Part shown: in pieces, positions 33,901 through 45,274 of the stretch
Layout of the letters: every line of letters starts with the position of its first letter
Position numbering within the stretch: the first letter of the stretch is position 1
Source of the DNA: Symbiodinium natans
Taxonomy: Eukaryota > Sar > Dinophyceae > Suessiales > Symbiodiniaceae
NCBI GenBank assembly: GCA_905221605.1
Contig: CAJNDS010002257.1
Location: 957,922 to 1,021,921 of the forward strand
DNA: 64,000 bases
Reading direction: 5' to 3'
Position numbers and translations under genes: made by a program
The notes under the pieces: generated by a model
Told to the model about the DNA's origin: nothing
What the model saw: the letters and a program-made list of their open reading frames with translations, nothing else
Database searches by the model: none

Positions 33901-35785
33901 GGCATTTTGCGAGTGCATTGGGGTGGCGAGTAGGCCCTTTTCGGTTGCTGCTTGGGTTGTGTCACTTGTTTAAAAGATTGTGGTCGCTGCAGAGTGGTTC
34001 ACTAGGCACATGGGCTGCAATGTGCCCTCGGGAACTGTCGGGAACTGGGTAACGGCATGGAACCAGCCAAGCCAGTTCCGAAGCGCTTATGATAGAAATG
34101 CAGCCCACAGCAGCTAATGCTGCCTTTTGGTCCAATACGAGCCTTACGAAGCCTTAGCCACCTTAAACTTCAGTGTGTGAGACTAGAGTGGGACCAGACG
34201 GGCGACCATGTTGCTTGCCTTGCACTTTCAGAGGGGAGTGGTTGGTGTATTAAACATGAACATGTAAACGCTGCTCCGAGCATTATCGTTTCCGTTCGTG
34301 CTGTTGTGCTTTGAGAAGTCCTTGAATCCCGAGCACGAGTTAGGACCCAGCTTTCAGTGAGCGTGCTACAGGCTTTACAACATCAATTGGGGAGAGCCCT
34401 TCACATCAGTTCTACAACTGCTGCCTCCCTCTCAGATTGGAGCTCTGGAAGGGTGAAAGCTCGGGGGTGACCGAAGGGCGAGCAAAGGTGCTGTCGTTGG
34501 TGTCCTTGCCCTACAGCAGTACGAGACTGCCATGATTTGGGTTGCGATAGTCAGTGTTGGGTTGCTTCCTCTACCGTTCGGCATTGTGCAAAGACCACTC
34601 ATTCTCAGACTCTCAGATTTGGGCCTCTTCAAAGCCTCAAAGCATTGCCTTCTTCACTTCAAAAGACCTCTCAAACCAAAAGCCGCTCGGCAAGTCGAAG
34701 CCCGAAAACACGTAACGACGTATCACGCCACATCCAGCCACAGTTCCTTGCTGAGGCAGCGTATCGGTTTCGAGCGCCTCTTAAGAAGCTTGTCTGCCGG
34801 GTCTTTCTTGTTGGAGGTTTAGAAACTTCTGGGCAGGGCCGCGATTCAGGCAGCTGCTCCCCCTGCCCTCTCGAAAGGAATGTCGAACCGGCCAGCTTAG
34901 CTCGAGAGCAATGCTGGCCCGGCAATTGACATGTAGGGTCGCCGGGCACTGGCAGACTTCGAGCCGAACTGCTCCTAAAATTCGTCGTAGCCCCCTCGCC
35001 CTCACAAAGCTGCATCCACGACCCGTCTTCAGTCTTAGGAGTCCAGGATAGCCCAGACATCAATGTTGTTTCGACGTGGAAGAAGAGCATGTGCCCAAGA
35101 CGCCCTGGCTCGCAAACTCCAATCTAGTGGCGAAGAGCCAAGGAAGTCTCGATGTGCTCAACTGCATATCGCGTGCGGACGCCCCCACGGCAGCTTTGAC
35201 CGCAAGACCTGTGAGAGTTTCCCGCGTTCAAGAGGCTCGGTTTTGGGTTTAGATCGCGAGGGAAGCGGGCTTCTGCAACAGCCATGGGAGACAATCCTAT
35301 GTGGACAGTTTAGTTGTTTGCAGCATGGCAGCCTCAAGATCTCCAAAACCAATCCCTGTGTTGATTACATGTTCAACGCTGCAGGTGTATGTCAGTACCA
35401 CTGTGCTGCTGCCAATGACCCTGAATCTCGGCAGCACACGTTGCTGCAGACTTTGCGGGCCCTTCCGGGGGGCTTTGGACTCCGAAGCCTTCGCCTATCT
35501 TCGCCTTTGCACCGGTTGTCGGGCCACGCTATCTTTCGAGGGCTTTCGCATTTGTTGGCACAGGGCAGAACCTGGACTGCTCCAGGCTCCTCGTGCCGCT
35601 TCTGACCCACTTGCTCTACCTGGCAGCTCAGACGAACTGGTCGGTTGCCAGTGCCAATAAAACCACATTGTACACAGGGACAACTCCGGAAAGTGCATTT
35701 GTGTCAATTGCGGGGTGCTTGAAAGAGGAGCTCAGGGATGCGAGGACGAGGATGACCAAGCTGCTTTGAGTCTGCTGGTGAGAGA
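27925..35785. other. Unique segment, no family recognised
   Basis: Overlapping frames on both strands up to 180 codons, no codon bias that singles one out, no long repeat. C runs occur at 28797-28812 and 29332-29345. Confidence 0.45.
35063..35605 (+). CDS. Hypothetical open frame, 180 codons
   Basis: The longest non-repetitive uninterrupted frame in the left half, starting MLFRRGRRACAQD and ending TAPGSSCRF. It contains a LPGGFGLRSLRLSS stretch that faintly recalls C-terminal parts of LINE-type polymerases, but no catalytic motif is present. Third positions are not GC-biased and the opposite strand is partly open. It is as likely chance as gene. Confidence 0.15.
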   Translation: MLFRRGRRACAQDALARKLQSSGEEPRKSRCAQLHIACGRPHGSFDRKTCESFPRSRGSVLGLDREGSGLLQQPWETILCGQFSCLQHGSLKISKTNPCVDYMFNAAGVCQYHCAAANDPESRQHTLLQTLRALPGGFGLRSLRLSSPLHRLSGHAIFRGLSHLLAQGRTWTAPGSSCRF

Positions 35786-35787
35786 GT

Positions 35788-35789
35788 GA

Positions 35790-35834
<45 letters not shown>

Positions 35835-35925
35835 CGAGAGAGAGAGGGAGGGAGGGAGGGAGAGAGGGAGGGAGAGAGGGAGGGAGAGAGGAGAGCGAAA
35901 GCGAGAGCGAAAGCGAGAGAGAGGA
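35788..35925 (+). repeat. GA microsatellite
   Basis: (GA)n, then GGGA/GAGG repeats and GCGAAA units. Ser/Leu-rich and Arg/Glu-rich frames are repeat translations. Confidence 0.95.
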
Positions 35926-36439
35926 CTCCCAAACACAGGGGGTTCGAGCCCACGCAGGGAACAACACACCGGACACCATCCCCTGGCACCCACCACACCC
36001 TAGTACACAACCACCACCCCACCACCACACTGGACACACACCTCAGTCGCCGCCATCGGGGGAACGCAGAGAGCCCACGGAAGAGTACTCGTCGTCGGAG
36101 AGCAGAAGGGGGAGGATGAAACTACGACGCCGTGGACCGCCGCTACCAGAAGATGTGGATTCGAGAAGAAGGAGAACACATGAAGGGGCAAGTAGTGACT
36201 GAGCCCTAGGGTCGGAACTTTCGGCTGAGAGCGCTGAGCACAGAGGGGGGAACAGATGGAGGATTGCATGAATCATAGCTTATATGTTGGGCAGCAAAGG
36301 GGGGGGAGATCGTGAACCCCGGCCCGAAGCTCTAAGGCATTGCAAGGGGGTGCACAGGCAAACAGGCCGTGGACCCGTACTTTCACCCAGAAAGTGGCCC
36401 GCGAAAAAAGTGGAAGTCACACCCGACAAACCGTGGACT

Positions 36440-36545
36440 TCGCGCGCCCCTGGGGGCGGCCTTCTCCTTCGGGGGGGGGGGGGGCCAAGCGTGCAGAGAG
36501 AGAGATAGAGAGAGAGAAAGGGAGAGAGACAGGGAGACCCCATCA
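36440..36545 (+). repeat. Second copy of the GGGGCCAAGCGTGCAG-GA composite repeat
   Basis: CCTTCTCCTTC, a G16 run, then GGCCAAGCGTGCAGAGAGAG and a GA microsatellite. The block at 651-745 has the same order (CCTTCCTTCGG, GGGGCCAAGCGTGCAG, purine tract), 36 kb away. CCGTGGAC occurs twice upstream (36369, 36431). Confidence 0.7.
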
Positions 36546-37915
36546 GGCCGATCCCAGCAGCACCACACCTTAGTCGTGTGACCCAGGGTTCACCCGCTCA
36601 ACCCGTAGACATGGGGTGTGTTTGTGCATCTGTTCCCATGGGGCTTGCTTGCAGTTTGAAGGGAGAACAAGTAAACCGTGGTGCTCGGGGAGAAAGGGGA
36701 AGGCATGGAAGGCGTTAGGGTACTTGCTGGGGTTTTCAGCGTGCATTTCAGACTGTGTCAGTGTTGCTTGGACTTGTCAACCTTAAGAGGGGGTAGGGAC
36801 TGTCCAGCCCGGACCGCCTCGTCCGCGAATGGCAGGAGACAGCATATTAAAGTAGACGATATGGTGCGAGAATGCGTTCGAGCAGGACCCGTTGCCAGCG
36901 TGGGCGGAAGTTTTCGGGGTCCAAACTTGGACTTGACCATGTCATGCTCCGTTATCATATCGTCCGTACGGTACATACGTGTTCCCAGTGACCCCGTGAG
37001 GGTCTCAGCGGACGAAGCTTCTCAAGACGAGCTCGCAGGTTGCACAACCCGGCGAAAACACTTGAGCCCCAAAAGACGGATATTTAAAATATTTATGCAG
37101 GGGTCAGGGGTCACTTGGGCCCAATTTGGGCTCCACCATGCTCCACCGGACCCAGGCCTGTCGTCGGAAGGGCAGCTGGAAGTTCATCCACCTCGGGAAG
37201 ACTTGCGGCATGCTCTACGCAACTGGATCTGAGCAGAACTGTTGGGCTGGGTTTGATGGGTTTGCAGTTTGCAGCTTTTGGAAGCTTTCCTGACACCCTG
37301 AAGCTTCACAGAACCCCTTCAGCCTGGGAGCGGACTTAGATCCCAGAGCCGCGTAAAGCTAGGGCCCTCTGTTGTAATATTTTCGATATGCGAGTGTAGT
37401 ACGGTGTTAATGAATTAAGTCCACGCACTCGTAACAACGGTTCAGGTGCTGCTCTTCATTGCGCTCTGCACCAATCTGACGGCGCCGTTTCGATGCCACA
37501 CGCACCCGAACGGCAAAGCAACGCTGAAGGCCTTCGATGGGGTCTTGTGTAATCTGGAGGGTGAGCACTGGCAGATGAGCCACTCGGCCAACATTTTGTT
37601 GGGATTTGGAGATCAGGGTTTCACGGCGTTCGGGCTTTAGAGGTTTGGGGTTGATGGGCCTGGATATTTGAGGATGGTCTCGGCTGTAGGGCTTTCAGAG
37701 CATATTTCATGAATTGACCTGGCCGAGGTTTAGTTGGTGGCTTCGGCTTCTTGATCCCCGCGGCCTTCCTTGCCCTGTGTTGCTGGATCATTTTCTTTGA
37801 GTACCCCAAAAGGGTGGCAAGATTGGACGCGACTCGGCAGTCCATCTCCGGTTGAGCAAGCCCATGTTCATGCAATTCACTTCATAAACTCGCTTGTTCA
37901 TTCTCTTCGTAGTCT
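36545..37915. other. Unique segment, no gene recognised
   Basis: Mixed composition, short frames on both strands, no repeats seen. Confidence 0.4.
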
Positions 37916-37919
37916 TAAT

Positions 37920-38052
37920 TGCAATATCAATAATAAGAATAATACAGAAAGATAATAGCAATAACAATAAGAATAGCAATAATAGTGTTTACGCGGCACG
38001 CCGGTTTCGTTCTCGCAATTATGACTATTATTATTGTTATCATTATTCACGC
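37920..38052. repeat. AAT/ATT microsatellite with opposed arms
   Basis: The left half is AATAAT/AACAATAAG on plus; the right half, after a GC-rich centre near 37990-38015, is ATTATTATTGTTATCATTATT. The halves are roughly inverted copies, so a foldback origin is possible. Confidence 0.6.
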
Positions 38053-38144
38053 GTTATCTGCGTTCATTTGTAGAAACGTATATATCTTGCAACAGTTCGC
38101 TAACCACGCGGACGTGAAGATTATGTGCAGTCCGCGCGCACGCG

Positions 38145-38335
38145 CACACATAAACAAACACTCTCACACACACAAACGAACAAACAAGCAAACAAACAAA
38201 CAGGCACACACACACACACACACGCACACGCACACGCACACGCACACACGCACACGCGCACACACGCACACGACCACACACACACGCACACACGCACACA
38301 CGCACACACGCGCACACGCACACGCACACGCCACA

Positions 38336-38371
<36 letters not shown>

Positions 38372-38912
38372 ACACACCCACACACCCACACACACACCCA
38401 CACACACCACGCCCACACGCACATGCCACGCACACGCACACATCACACGCACACGCACACTCACACACACAACACACAGAGACATACAGACACCCCTCAC
38501 ACACCCCACACACACCCCCGGACACACCCCACACACCCCACACACACCCCACACACCCACCACACAACACCCCACACCCCCCACACACCACCCCCACACA
38601 TGCCCCACACACGCCCACACACACCCCACACACAACCCCATCACACCCCACACACACCCCCCACAACACACACACACACACACCACACACGACACACAGC
38701 ACACACACACACCACACACACACACACCACACACACACACCCCCACACACACCCCGCCCCCCACACACCCCCCCACAACAACCCCACACACTACCCACAC
38801 ACGCCCCACACACGCCCCCCACACACACCCCACACACACGGGCGCACACGCACCCACAGGCACACACAGGCACACTCTTGCACACGCACACGCACACACA
38901 CACACACAAACA
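38145..38912 (+). repeat. CA-rich satellite with CACGCACAC and CCCCACACA variants
   Basis: Alternating CA interrupted by G (CACGCACAC) in the first part and by C runs (ACCCCACAC) in the second. His/Thr-rich plus and Cys/Val-rich minus frames are repeat translations. Confidence 0.97.
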
Positions 38913-39112
38913 GAAGCACATTTTTCAACTTACTTACTTAAGGAGTTGTAACTTGAAGGTTGCAGCATTATCTTAACGCTTGCTTTCGAACTGCCTAAAC
39001 AGATCTCAAACGAGCAGCCCAAAAAACGCAGGCATGTAACTCCGGTGCTCCAGAGTTACATCACCACCTTGCAGCATGGTCTTTGTTCACATGCCCCCCA
39101 GACAAAAAAGGT

Positions 39113-39220
39113 GACACACACAGACGCAGACACAGAGACACACACGGAGACACACACACACACACACACGCACACACACAGACACACAGACAGACACACA
39201 CACAGAGATACAGACACAGA
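39113..39220 (+). repeat. CACAGA satellite, left part
   Basis: CACAGACA and CACACGGAGACA units that end abruptly at the foldback element at 39221. The same satellite resumes at 39324. Confidence 0.95.
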
Positions 39221-39323
39221 CATGTGGGTGGTTGTTAAAATTATGATCCCTTTTGGGGTACCGGATTTTATCGTACTATAACAGGGATCCAAAAAGGGAC
39301 CATAATTATGACAACCACCCATG
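39221..39323. repeat. 103-bp foldback element inside the CA satellite
   Basis: The left arm (39221-39262, CATGTGGGTGGTTGTTA...) pairs with the right arm (39284-39323, ...TGACAACCACCCATG) over about 40 bp with few mismatches, leaving a loop of about 20 bp. The only non-repetitive DNA for 1.8 kb, so it looks inserted into the satellite. A clear target duplication is hard to define in repeat DNA. Confidence 0.85.
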
Positions 39324-39720
39324 TACACAGGCACAGGCACCGGCCCAGGCCCAGACGCAGACGCAGAGACACAGCGACACAGAGACACAGAGACACAGAG
39401 ACACAGAGACACAGCGACACAGAGACACAGAGACACAGAGACGCAGAGACACAGAGACACACAGACACAGCGACACAGAGACACAGAGACACAGAGACAC
39501 ACAAACGCACAGACGCACAGACGACGCACAGACGACGCACAGACGCACAGACGACGCACAGACGACGCACAGACGCACAGACGACGCACAGACGACGCAC
39601 AGACGCACAGACACACACAGAGACACACAGACACAGAGACACACAGACACACACAGAGACACACAGACACACACACACACAGACAGACAGACAGACACAC
39701 AGACACACAGACACACAGAG

Positions 39721-39755
<35 letters not shown>

Positions 39756-40356
39756 CACCTAGACACACACACCCGACACACAGAGACACAGACACACACA
39801 CAGACACACACACACACACACACACACAGACACACACACACAGACACACACACACACACACACACACAGACACACAGACAAAGACACACAGACACACACA
39901 GACACACACAGACACACACAGACACACACAGACACACACAGAGGCACACAGAGACACACAGAGACACACAGAGACACACGGAGACACACGGAGACACACA
40001 GAGACACACGGAGACACACGGAGACACCACACAGAGACACCACACAGAGAACACCACACAGAGACACCACACAGAGACACCACACAGAGACACCACACAG
40101 AGACACCACACAGAGACACCACACAGAGACACCACACAGAGACACCACACAGAGACACCACACAGAGACACCACACAGAGACACCACACAGACACACCAC
40201 ACAGACACACCACACAGACACACCACACAGACACACCACACAGACACACCACACAGACACACCACACAGACACACCACACAGACACACCACACAGACACA
40301 CCACACAGACACACCACACAGACACACCACACAGAGACACCACACAGAGACACAGA
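39324..40356 (+). repeat. CACAGAGA, 30-bp CAGACGACG and 13-bp CACCACACAGAGA satellites
   Basis: Ordered sub-blocks: CACAGAGA/CAGCGACA units to about 39505; a 30-bp unit AGACGCACAGACGACGCACA... repeated exactly three times at 39511-39600; CACACAGA units; then a 13-bp unit CACCACACAGAGA that switches to CACCACACAGACA near 40186. Each sub-block is locally homogeneous, a sign of recent slippage or unequal exchange. Confidence 0.95.
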
Positions 40357-40913
<557 letters not shown>

Positions 40914-41210
40914 GAGAAGTCGCCAGAACAAGTGGTGCACTAACAGGGCTAACATGCCCAAATGCGCCACCCGGATCTTCTTCATGTCATGTGCCGCCTA
41001 GTCAACCTTCCCCTCCTCCTCGACCTCTATCTCCAGCTCCATTGCCTCACCCTCCCTAAACCCTAAACCCTAACCCTAACCCCTAATCGGCCCTGACCCT
41101 AAACCTTCACGAACTCAAGTTCCGCTTCTGCTCCTGCAGGGAGGGGAAGCACCAAAACATGACACCGGAACCAAGAAAAGCTGAATCCTCAACCCTAAGA
41201 CCGTAAGACC

Positions 41211-41255
41211 CTCACGGATTGCCTGGAGCTGAGTCCGCAGCTCCTCTAACGCCAC
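41211..41255 (-). CDS. 45-bp coiled-coil module, VALEELRTQLQAIRE
   Basis: Fifteen codons directly after CCTCAG on the minus strand, no stop, 11 of 15 codons ending in G or C. Leu at regular helical spacing suggests a coiled coil. It is followed by GGTCTT; a GTGAGG donor lies 5 bases before the module end, so the donor is uncertain. A 92-bp foldback element begins 25 bp upstream in the transcribed sense. Confidence 0.4.
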
Positions 41256-41280
41256 CTGAGGACCAGGAAATGGAGAAGTA

Positions 41281-41372
41281 ATATAGGGGCCTGAATAATT
41301 AGAATAGGGTTTTGGGGGGTCAGTATAGTATAATTCTAAGAATACTCTTAGTACTTATTCCGACCCCTATAG
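41281..41372. repeat. Foldback element with TATAGGGG termini
   Basis: ATATAGGGGCCTGAATAA (41281-41298) pairs with TTATTCCGACCCCTATAG (41355-41372) with three mismatches. Interior AT-rich, with a second small hairpin. It sits between two modules, as an intron would. Confidence 0.7.
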
Positions 41373-41681
41373 TAGGTTGCGTTTGTTTAGGTTGTTCTGG
41401 AGGGGGGGGGGCTTCTTGGCTCAGGGCTTTGAGGGTTTGAGGTCTCACGGCTTAGGGCTTTAGGGTATAGGGTTTTCAGTTTTAATTAAGTTTAGGGGTA
41501 TTGGGGCTAGGGTTGTTGGTTAGAGTGTTTAGGGTTCAGTAGCCTAGGGTCTAGGGCGGCTTAGGGGTGTTCGGGGTGCAGGATTAGGGCTCTGGGGTTC
41601 GCACTTTGCGTGATGCTGGCAGGCGGGCCACTAAAACTCCAAGGCTTCACCCCGCTAGCCCCTCAAGCCTCTCAACTCCAC

Positions 41682-41726
41682 AGATTCCCCCACCTTGGTC
41701 TCCTCCGCCGCAGCATCCTGCCTGGC
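41682..41726 (-). CDS. 45-bp module, ARQDAAAEETKVGES
   Basis: Begins after GGGAG (AG|G), ends at GTGGAG, a canonical GT donor; an alternative donor AAG|GTGGGG lies 12 bp earlier. 11 of 15 codons end in G or C. Strongly helical, Ala/Glu-rich. The frame continues past the end to VELRGLRG before a stop, echoing the ELVELR module at 48885. Confidence 0.45.
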
Positions 41727-42258
41727 CTCCCGAGATTTCGGATCAGGGTAGTTCTCTAAATTTGGGTCTCTTTTGAGGTCACACATGTAGCAAAGGACCC
41801 CCCCAGGGGTTTAGGCAAGTGTCGAGTGCTAGGAGGCGGGCTTAGGGTTTAGTGAGGGCGTTCTACGGTTTAAGGACTTTGGGGCTTAGGGTTTTAGGAT
41901 TTAGGGCTTGGGGTGTTAAGGCTTGGGGGAGACAGGCTAAAGTTTTGGGCTTTCAAGGGGGGTGGGGGTTCCCCGACAGATTCAAACTTACCTACCCACC
42001 ACTGAACCCGAAGCTCCAAGAATGGGGCAGCATTCGGGGAATTCCAAACCTCAGGCCCTAAACTAAGGACCTACCTACACACTACAAACCCCTAAGCCCT
42101 AGAGCCCCCCTGAACCTCTTCACCGCCCTTCTAGTAGAGCCCGAGAGCCCTCAACCCCAAACCCCAAAAGCCCTAAGTCCTAAACCCTAAACCCCAATCC
42201 CTAACCCTCAACCCTAAACCGTCTCGTGCACAAAAGGCTCCTTGCTCTGCACGGCCAC

Positions 42259-42303
42259 GCCCTCGGCAGACTCCCGCGCAAAGGAGCGCACCTCCACGAG
42301 GCC
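42259..42303 (-). CDS. 45-bp module, GLVEVRSFARESAEG
   Basis: One of three clear paralogues (with 50043-50087 and 59871-59915). 13 of 15 third positions are G or C. The donor side is GTGGCC. The phase-0 start sits one base off the AG pair (CAGAG|GCC), so the exact acceptor is unclear. Flanked by CCCTAAA units on the left and TTTAGGG units on the right. Confidence 0.5.
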
Positions 42304-42335
42304 TCTGCAGGGATTTTCGGAAAGGCATGGGAGGC

Positions 42336-42426
42336 TTTGGGTTTAGGGTTTAGGGTTTAGGGTTTAAGGTTTAAGGTTTAGGGTTTAGGGTTTAGGGTTT
42401 AGGGTTCAGGGTTCAGGGTTTAGGGC
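42336..42426 (+). repeat. TTTAGGG array with TTTAAGG and TTCAGGG variants
   Basis: About 13 heptamers, in order mostly perfect, then TTTAAGG, then perfect, then TTCAGGG. Confidence 0.95.
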
Positions 42427-42724
42427 TCTAAAGCTTAGGGGTGCGGGAGGACTCGAGTTAGGGGCTTCAAGGGTTCTAGGGTTTAGTGGTGTGTGTTTGT
42501 GTACGCGCTCAGAGAGGTGAGGGTTTCTTAGGCATTGGGTTTGGGGCTTTGGGCAACAACCGGCAAGGAACCCCGAGCAGGTTAAAGGTTCACTCCGTTT
42601 GCTAAGTGTTGGGGACCGTACGAGGCCCATCAAGGTTTCAGGTTTGTAGCACATCAAAAACAGCTGACAACCCCTTTCCTAGCTTCCAGAGACACCCAGG
42701 AAGCGCAGGGGTGCCCTTTCTAGA

Positions 42725-42828
42725 GCCTACGTGGGGCTCTATTTACCTACAGTTTAGTAGCAACTACCGCTTCTTGAATTAGTAGGTGTAACCCATAAAG
42801 CTGTAGGTAAAGAGGGTCCCAGGTAGGG
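42725..42828. repeat. Foldback element with TTTACCTACAG arms
   Basis: GCCTACGTGGGGCTCTATTT then ACCTACAG at 42725-42752 pairs with CTGTAGGTAAAGAGGGTCCC plus AGGTAGGG at 42801-42828, with about five mismatches over 28 bp. The interior carries smaller inverted pieces (GTAGCAACTAC, TAGTAGGTG). Confidence 0.75.
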
Positions 42829-43481
42829 TCTTTCATGTCTGGCAACCTACCCCGAAGCCGCAAGACCAACCCGCCCCTTCTCAAGTTACCGGTTCAGGTG
42901 TAGAGAACCCCACAAAACCCCAAACCCTAAGCCCCGAACCTCCGAAATGACAACGAATAGGCGCCCTGCGAGCCCAATACCCCTTCCTTCGTTAAGGAAT
43001 TCCCTAAACCCTTAGTAACCCTTAAACCCTTAAACCCTTAAACCCTAAACCCTAAACCCATGGAATCCTCTGTCAGGGGGCCTTGCGCAGCCTCTCCGGC
43101 TGAGGCGCCCAGGCCTAAAGGTAGACTGTGGGGGTGTGATTGTGGTGTAGGCCTCTAGGGTGTATTGGTAGTGGCGTAGGGTTGTAGGGGTGTAGGAGTG
43201 TAGGCTTAGTAGGGGTGTAGGGGTTTAGGGTTTAGAGGTATATAGGGTTTTACCGGCAACCCCCTGTTCAGGATTTAGGGGTTTGCCTATAAACCCCCCT
43301 CCCCGTACGTAGAGGTTGTACTACACCATTCCTTTTTGTTACCTAGGGTTCCCTCTCACCATATGCAAAGCCCCAAAGAAAGCATGCAAGCTACACCTCT
43401 CTTCCTGAAGCCTGCATTCGCACAACACAACAGTCCCCAAAGCCCAAACTCTAAGCTCCAACCGCGAGGACCCAGTTGAGC

Positions 43482-43696
43482 CCCTAAACCCCCTGACACC
43501 CCTAAACCCCAAACCCCTTAAACCCCTAAACCCTAAACCCCTAAACCCCTAAACCCTTAAACCCTAAACCCTAAAACCCCAAACCCTGAAACCCTAAACC
43601 CTAAACCCTAAAACCCCAAAACCCCAAACCCCAAACCCTTAAACCATAAACCCCTAAAACCTACAACCCCAAACCCTAAACCCCTAAACCCCGAAC
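43482..43696 (-). repeat. Mixed CCCTAAA / CCCCTAAA / CCCCAAA array
   Basis: About 28 units of 7-8 bp on the C-rich strand with frequent C-number variation, immediately left of module 43715-43759. Confidence 0.95.
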
Positions 43697-43714
43697 CCTG
43701 ACAGTGGCAGCCCA

Positions 43715-43759
43715 GGGGCGGTCCACGCGCGCGGCGAGGCGCTGGAGGGCGTCGTCTTG
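43715..43759 (-). CDS. 45-bp coiled-coil module, QDDALQRLAARVDRP
   Basis: Follows AGG (GAGAG|GCAAG); 14 of 15 codons end in G or C, the strongest coding signal with four others. The peptide resembles LLQDSCQRLDVRVEK at 63332 (QRL.x.RV). Telomeric units flank it outward: CCCTAAA type on the left, TTTAGGG on the right (43792-43887). The donor is unclear (TGGGCT). Confidence 0.5.
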
Positions 43760-43791
43760 CCTCTCGGCGTCTTGCTAAAGAGGCTGGCTTC

Positions 43792-43887
43792 TTTAGGGTT
43801 TAGGGTTCAAAGGTTTAGGGGTTTAGGGGTCTAGGATTAAGGGCTAAGGGTTTAGAGGTTTACGGTTTAGGGTTTAGGGTTTAGGGG
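43792..43887 (+). repeat. TTTAGGG array, degenerate
   Basis: TTTAGGG, TTTAGGGG and diverged units; borders module 43715-43759 on its right. Confidence 0.9.
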
Positions 43888-44197
43888 TGAATGGGATGTC
43901 GGGTTAACGATCAGGGGTGTAGTGGTTGAATGGCTGTTGGCGAGTATAAGGTTCTCAGGGTCTGAGGGTCGTGGGGTTTAAGGGTTCAGGAGTCTTCCTT
44001 TAGTTCTAGGGATCCGGCACCTTAGGATTGTTTTCGAGCACTCGGGGTTTGGAGTTCGTCGAGGGCTTTCGGCTACTTTGGGCTGTTTGTTTCTTTATTG
44101 TCCCAAGTCCTCTTTTTGGGGCTAAGGAAGTGAACACGGCTACTTGGGGCACCACGATACCCCTTTCCATGGCCGGCCCCAGTGACCCGACCCCCTG

Positions 44198-44242
44198 CCT
44201 GCGATCGAAGGCCCTCGCCTCCTCGACGTCGGCCTGCAGCCC
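44198..44242 (-). CDS. 45-bp module, GLQADVEEARAFDRR
   Basis: 14 of 15 codons end in G or C, no stop. Starts at CCA|GGG, as in the GL-type modules at 50043. The peptide aligns loosely with them (VEEARAFDRR against VEVRSFARE). The frame stays open on both sides for about 80 codons, so the exon may be longer. Confidence 0.45.
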
Positions 44243-44308
44243 TGGCACGGATCAAGAGTGGCCGATTTTGGGTCTCGGGTTCGGGGATTTAGGGTTTATC
44301 CAGGGGTA

Positions 44309-44450
44309 CAAGGAGGGACCCCCTAGAAGGGACCCTGAATCTTATTCCCCTAACTAATCCCTGTATATACACCTTATATAGTCCCTATATATAACATACC
44401 GAAGTAGCCCCTAAGGAACCCCTAAGGTCCCTTAGAAGGGTTCCTCCTTG
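44309..44450. repeat. 142-bp foldback element, copy without a telomeric array
   Basis: Terminal inverted repeats: CAAGGAGGGACCCCCTAG at the left pairs with CTTAGAAGGGTTCCTCCTTG at the right. The core contains CCTGTATATACACCTTATAT, AAGTAGCCCC and GAACCCCTAAGGTCCCTT. Two other copies (51464-51700 in reverse and 63400-63555) share the core but carry a heptamer array at CCCCTAA^GGTCCCTT, which is uninterrupted here at about 44420-44432. Confidence 0.8.
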
Positions 44451-44911
44451 GTCCCTTGACTGGCAAGGATCTGCAAGGCTATTTGGGTTTTGGGTTCGGG
44501 GATTTAGGGTTTAGGGCTTAGGGGTTTAGGGTTTAGGCTTTCGGCTTTCGGGGCGTCCACATTCTAGCTTGCTCTGCAACCGAGGAGATCGAAGGGGTAC
44601 CCGGCCGGGTACCCTTGGGCCTCAACTAAAAAAAAGCCGAGAATGGGGGGGTACTAGGCCCCCCAACATTGGTCCTCATTGAATCCTTTCTGCAGATTCG
44701 GGGTTTCAGGGTTCAGGGTTTAGGGATCAAGGTTTAGGGTTAGGGGTTCCGGGTTTCGAATGTAGGGTTTAGGGCTCATCCCAATGTAGGGGTGCTTGGG
44801 TATGTAAACTCCATGGAGGAGTCTCCAGAATGGTCTTTTACGGGTGGAGGGGCCTCTCAGGGGCGCCCAGGCCCAGGCCCGGTTTGGGATTTCGGAACCC
44901 TAAATCCCAAC

Positions 44912-44971
44912 TCCTAAACCCTAAACCCTAAACCCTAAACCCTAAACCCTAAACCCTAAACCCTAAACCTA
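44912..44971 (-). repeat. CCCTAAA array, about 8 perfect copies
   Basis: Perfect heptamers on the C-rich strand after two diverged units. Confidence 0.97.
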
Positions 44972-45011
44972 AGCGCCCAGGTTGGCCCCCAAAGCCCCTC
45001 TGATGATAAAA

Positions 45012-45140
45012 CCCATATGAAGGAGGGTTTATATTTCTTGTACCCCCAAAAGGACGCCCAGGGTATACACTCACCAATATGAAAAGGGAACCTTATATAC
45101 ACTCACCAAAAACAGTAATATAAACCCTGCTTCATATAAG
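45012..45140. repeat. Foldback element with CATATGAAGGAGGGTTTATA arms
   Basis: Left arm 45012-45040 and right arm 45111-45140 match over about 28 bp with four differences. Inside, TATACACTCACCAA is repeated directly (45064, 45096). Sits between module 45230-45274 and the array at 44912. Confidence 0.8.
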
Positions 45141-45229
45141 AATGAGATCCGCGTAAGCACCTTTAAGAGAAAACGGCCTAAGCGCATGGCCAGCAGAGAG
45201 CCGGACCCCCAACAGCCCCCAAACCTATG

Positions 45230-45274
45230 CGCGCCTCGCCGGGCTTCTGCCAGATCGTCGCAGCTGCGCGCAAC
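45230..45274 (-). CDS. 45-bp module, VARSCDDLAEARRGA
   Basis: Begins directly after GCAG (AG|G). 10 of 15 codons end in G or C. The donor is unclear (CATAGG). The 69-codon frame containing it runs on into AT-rich intron-like DNA ending in hydrophobic residues, which I take as chance. Confidence 0.35.

Noticed and set aside
35430-35530. LINE polymerase fragment suggested by LPGGFGLRSL
   Set aside because: Only one short resemblance; no catalytic YxDD-type motif or endonuclease part in the window.
35935-35960. tRNA B-box-like GGTTCGAGCCC
   Set aside because: No A box or cloverleaf stems in the GA-rich flank.
41075-41092. Human-type TTAGGG telomere repeat (CCCTAACCCTAA)
   Set aside because: Only two or three units among many heptamers; best seen as decay.
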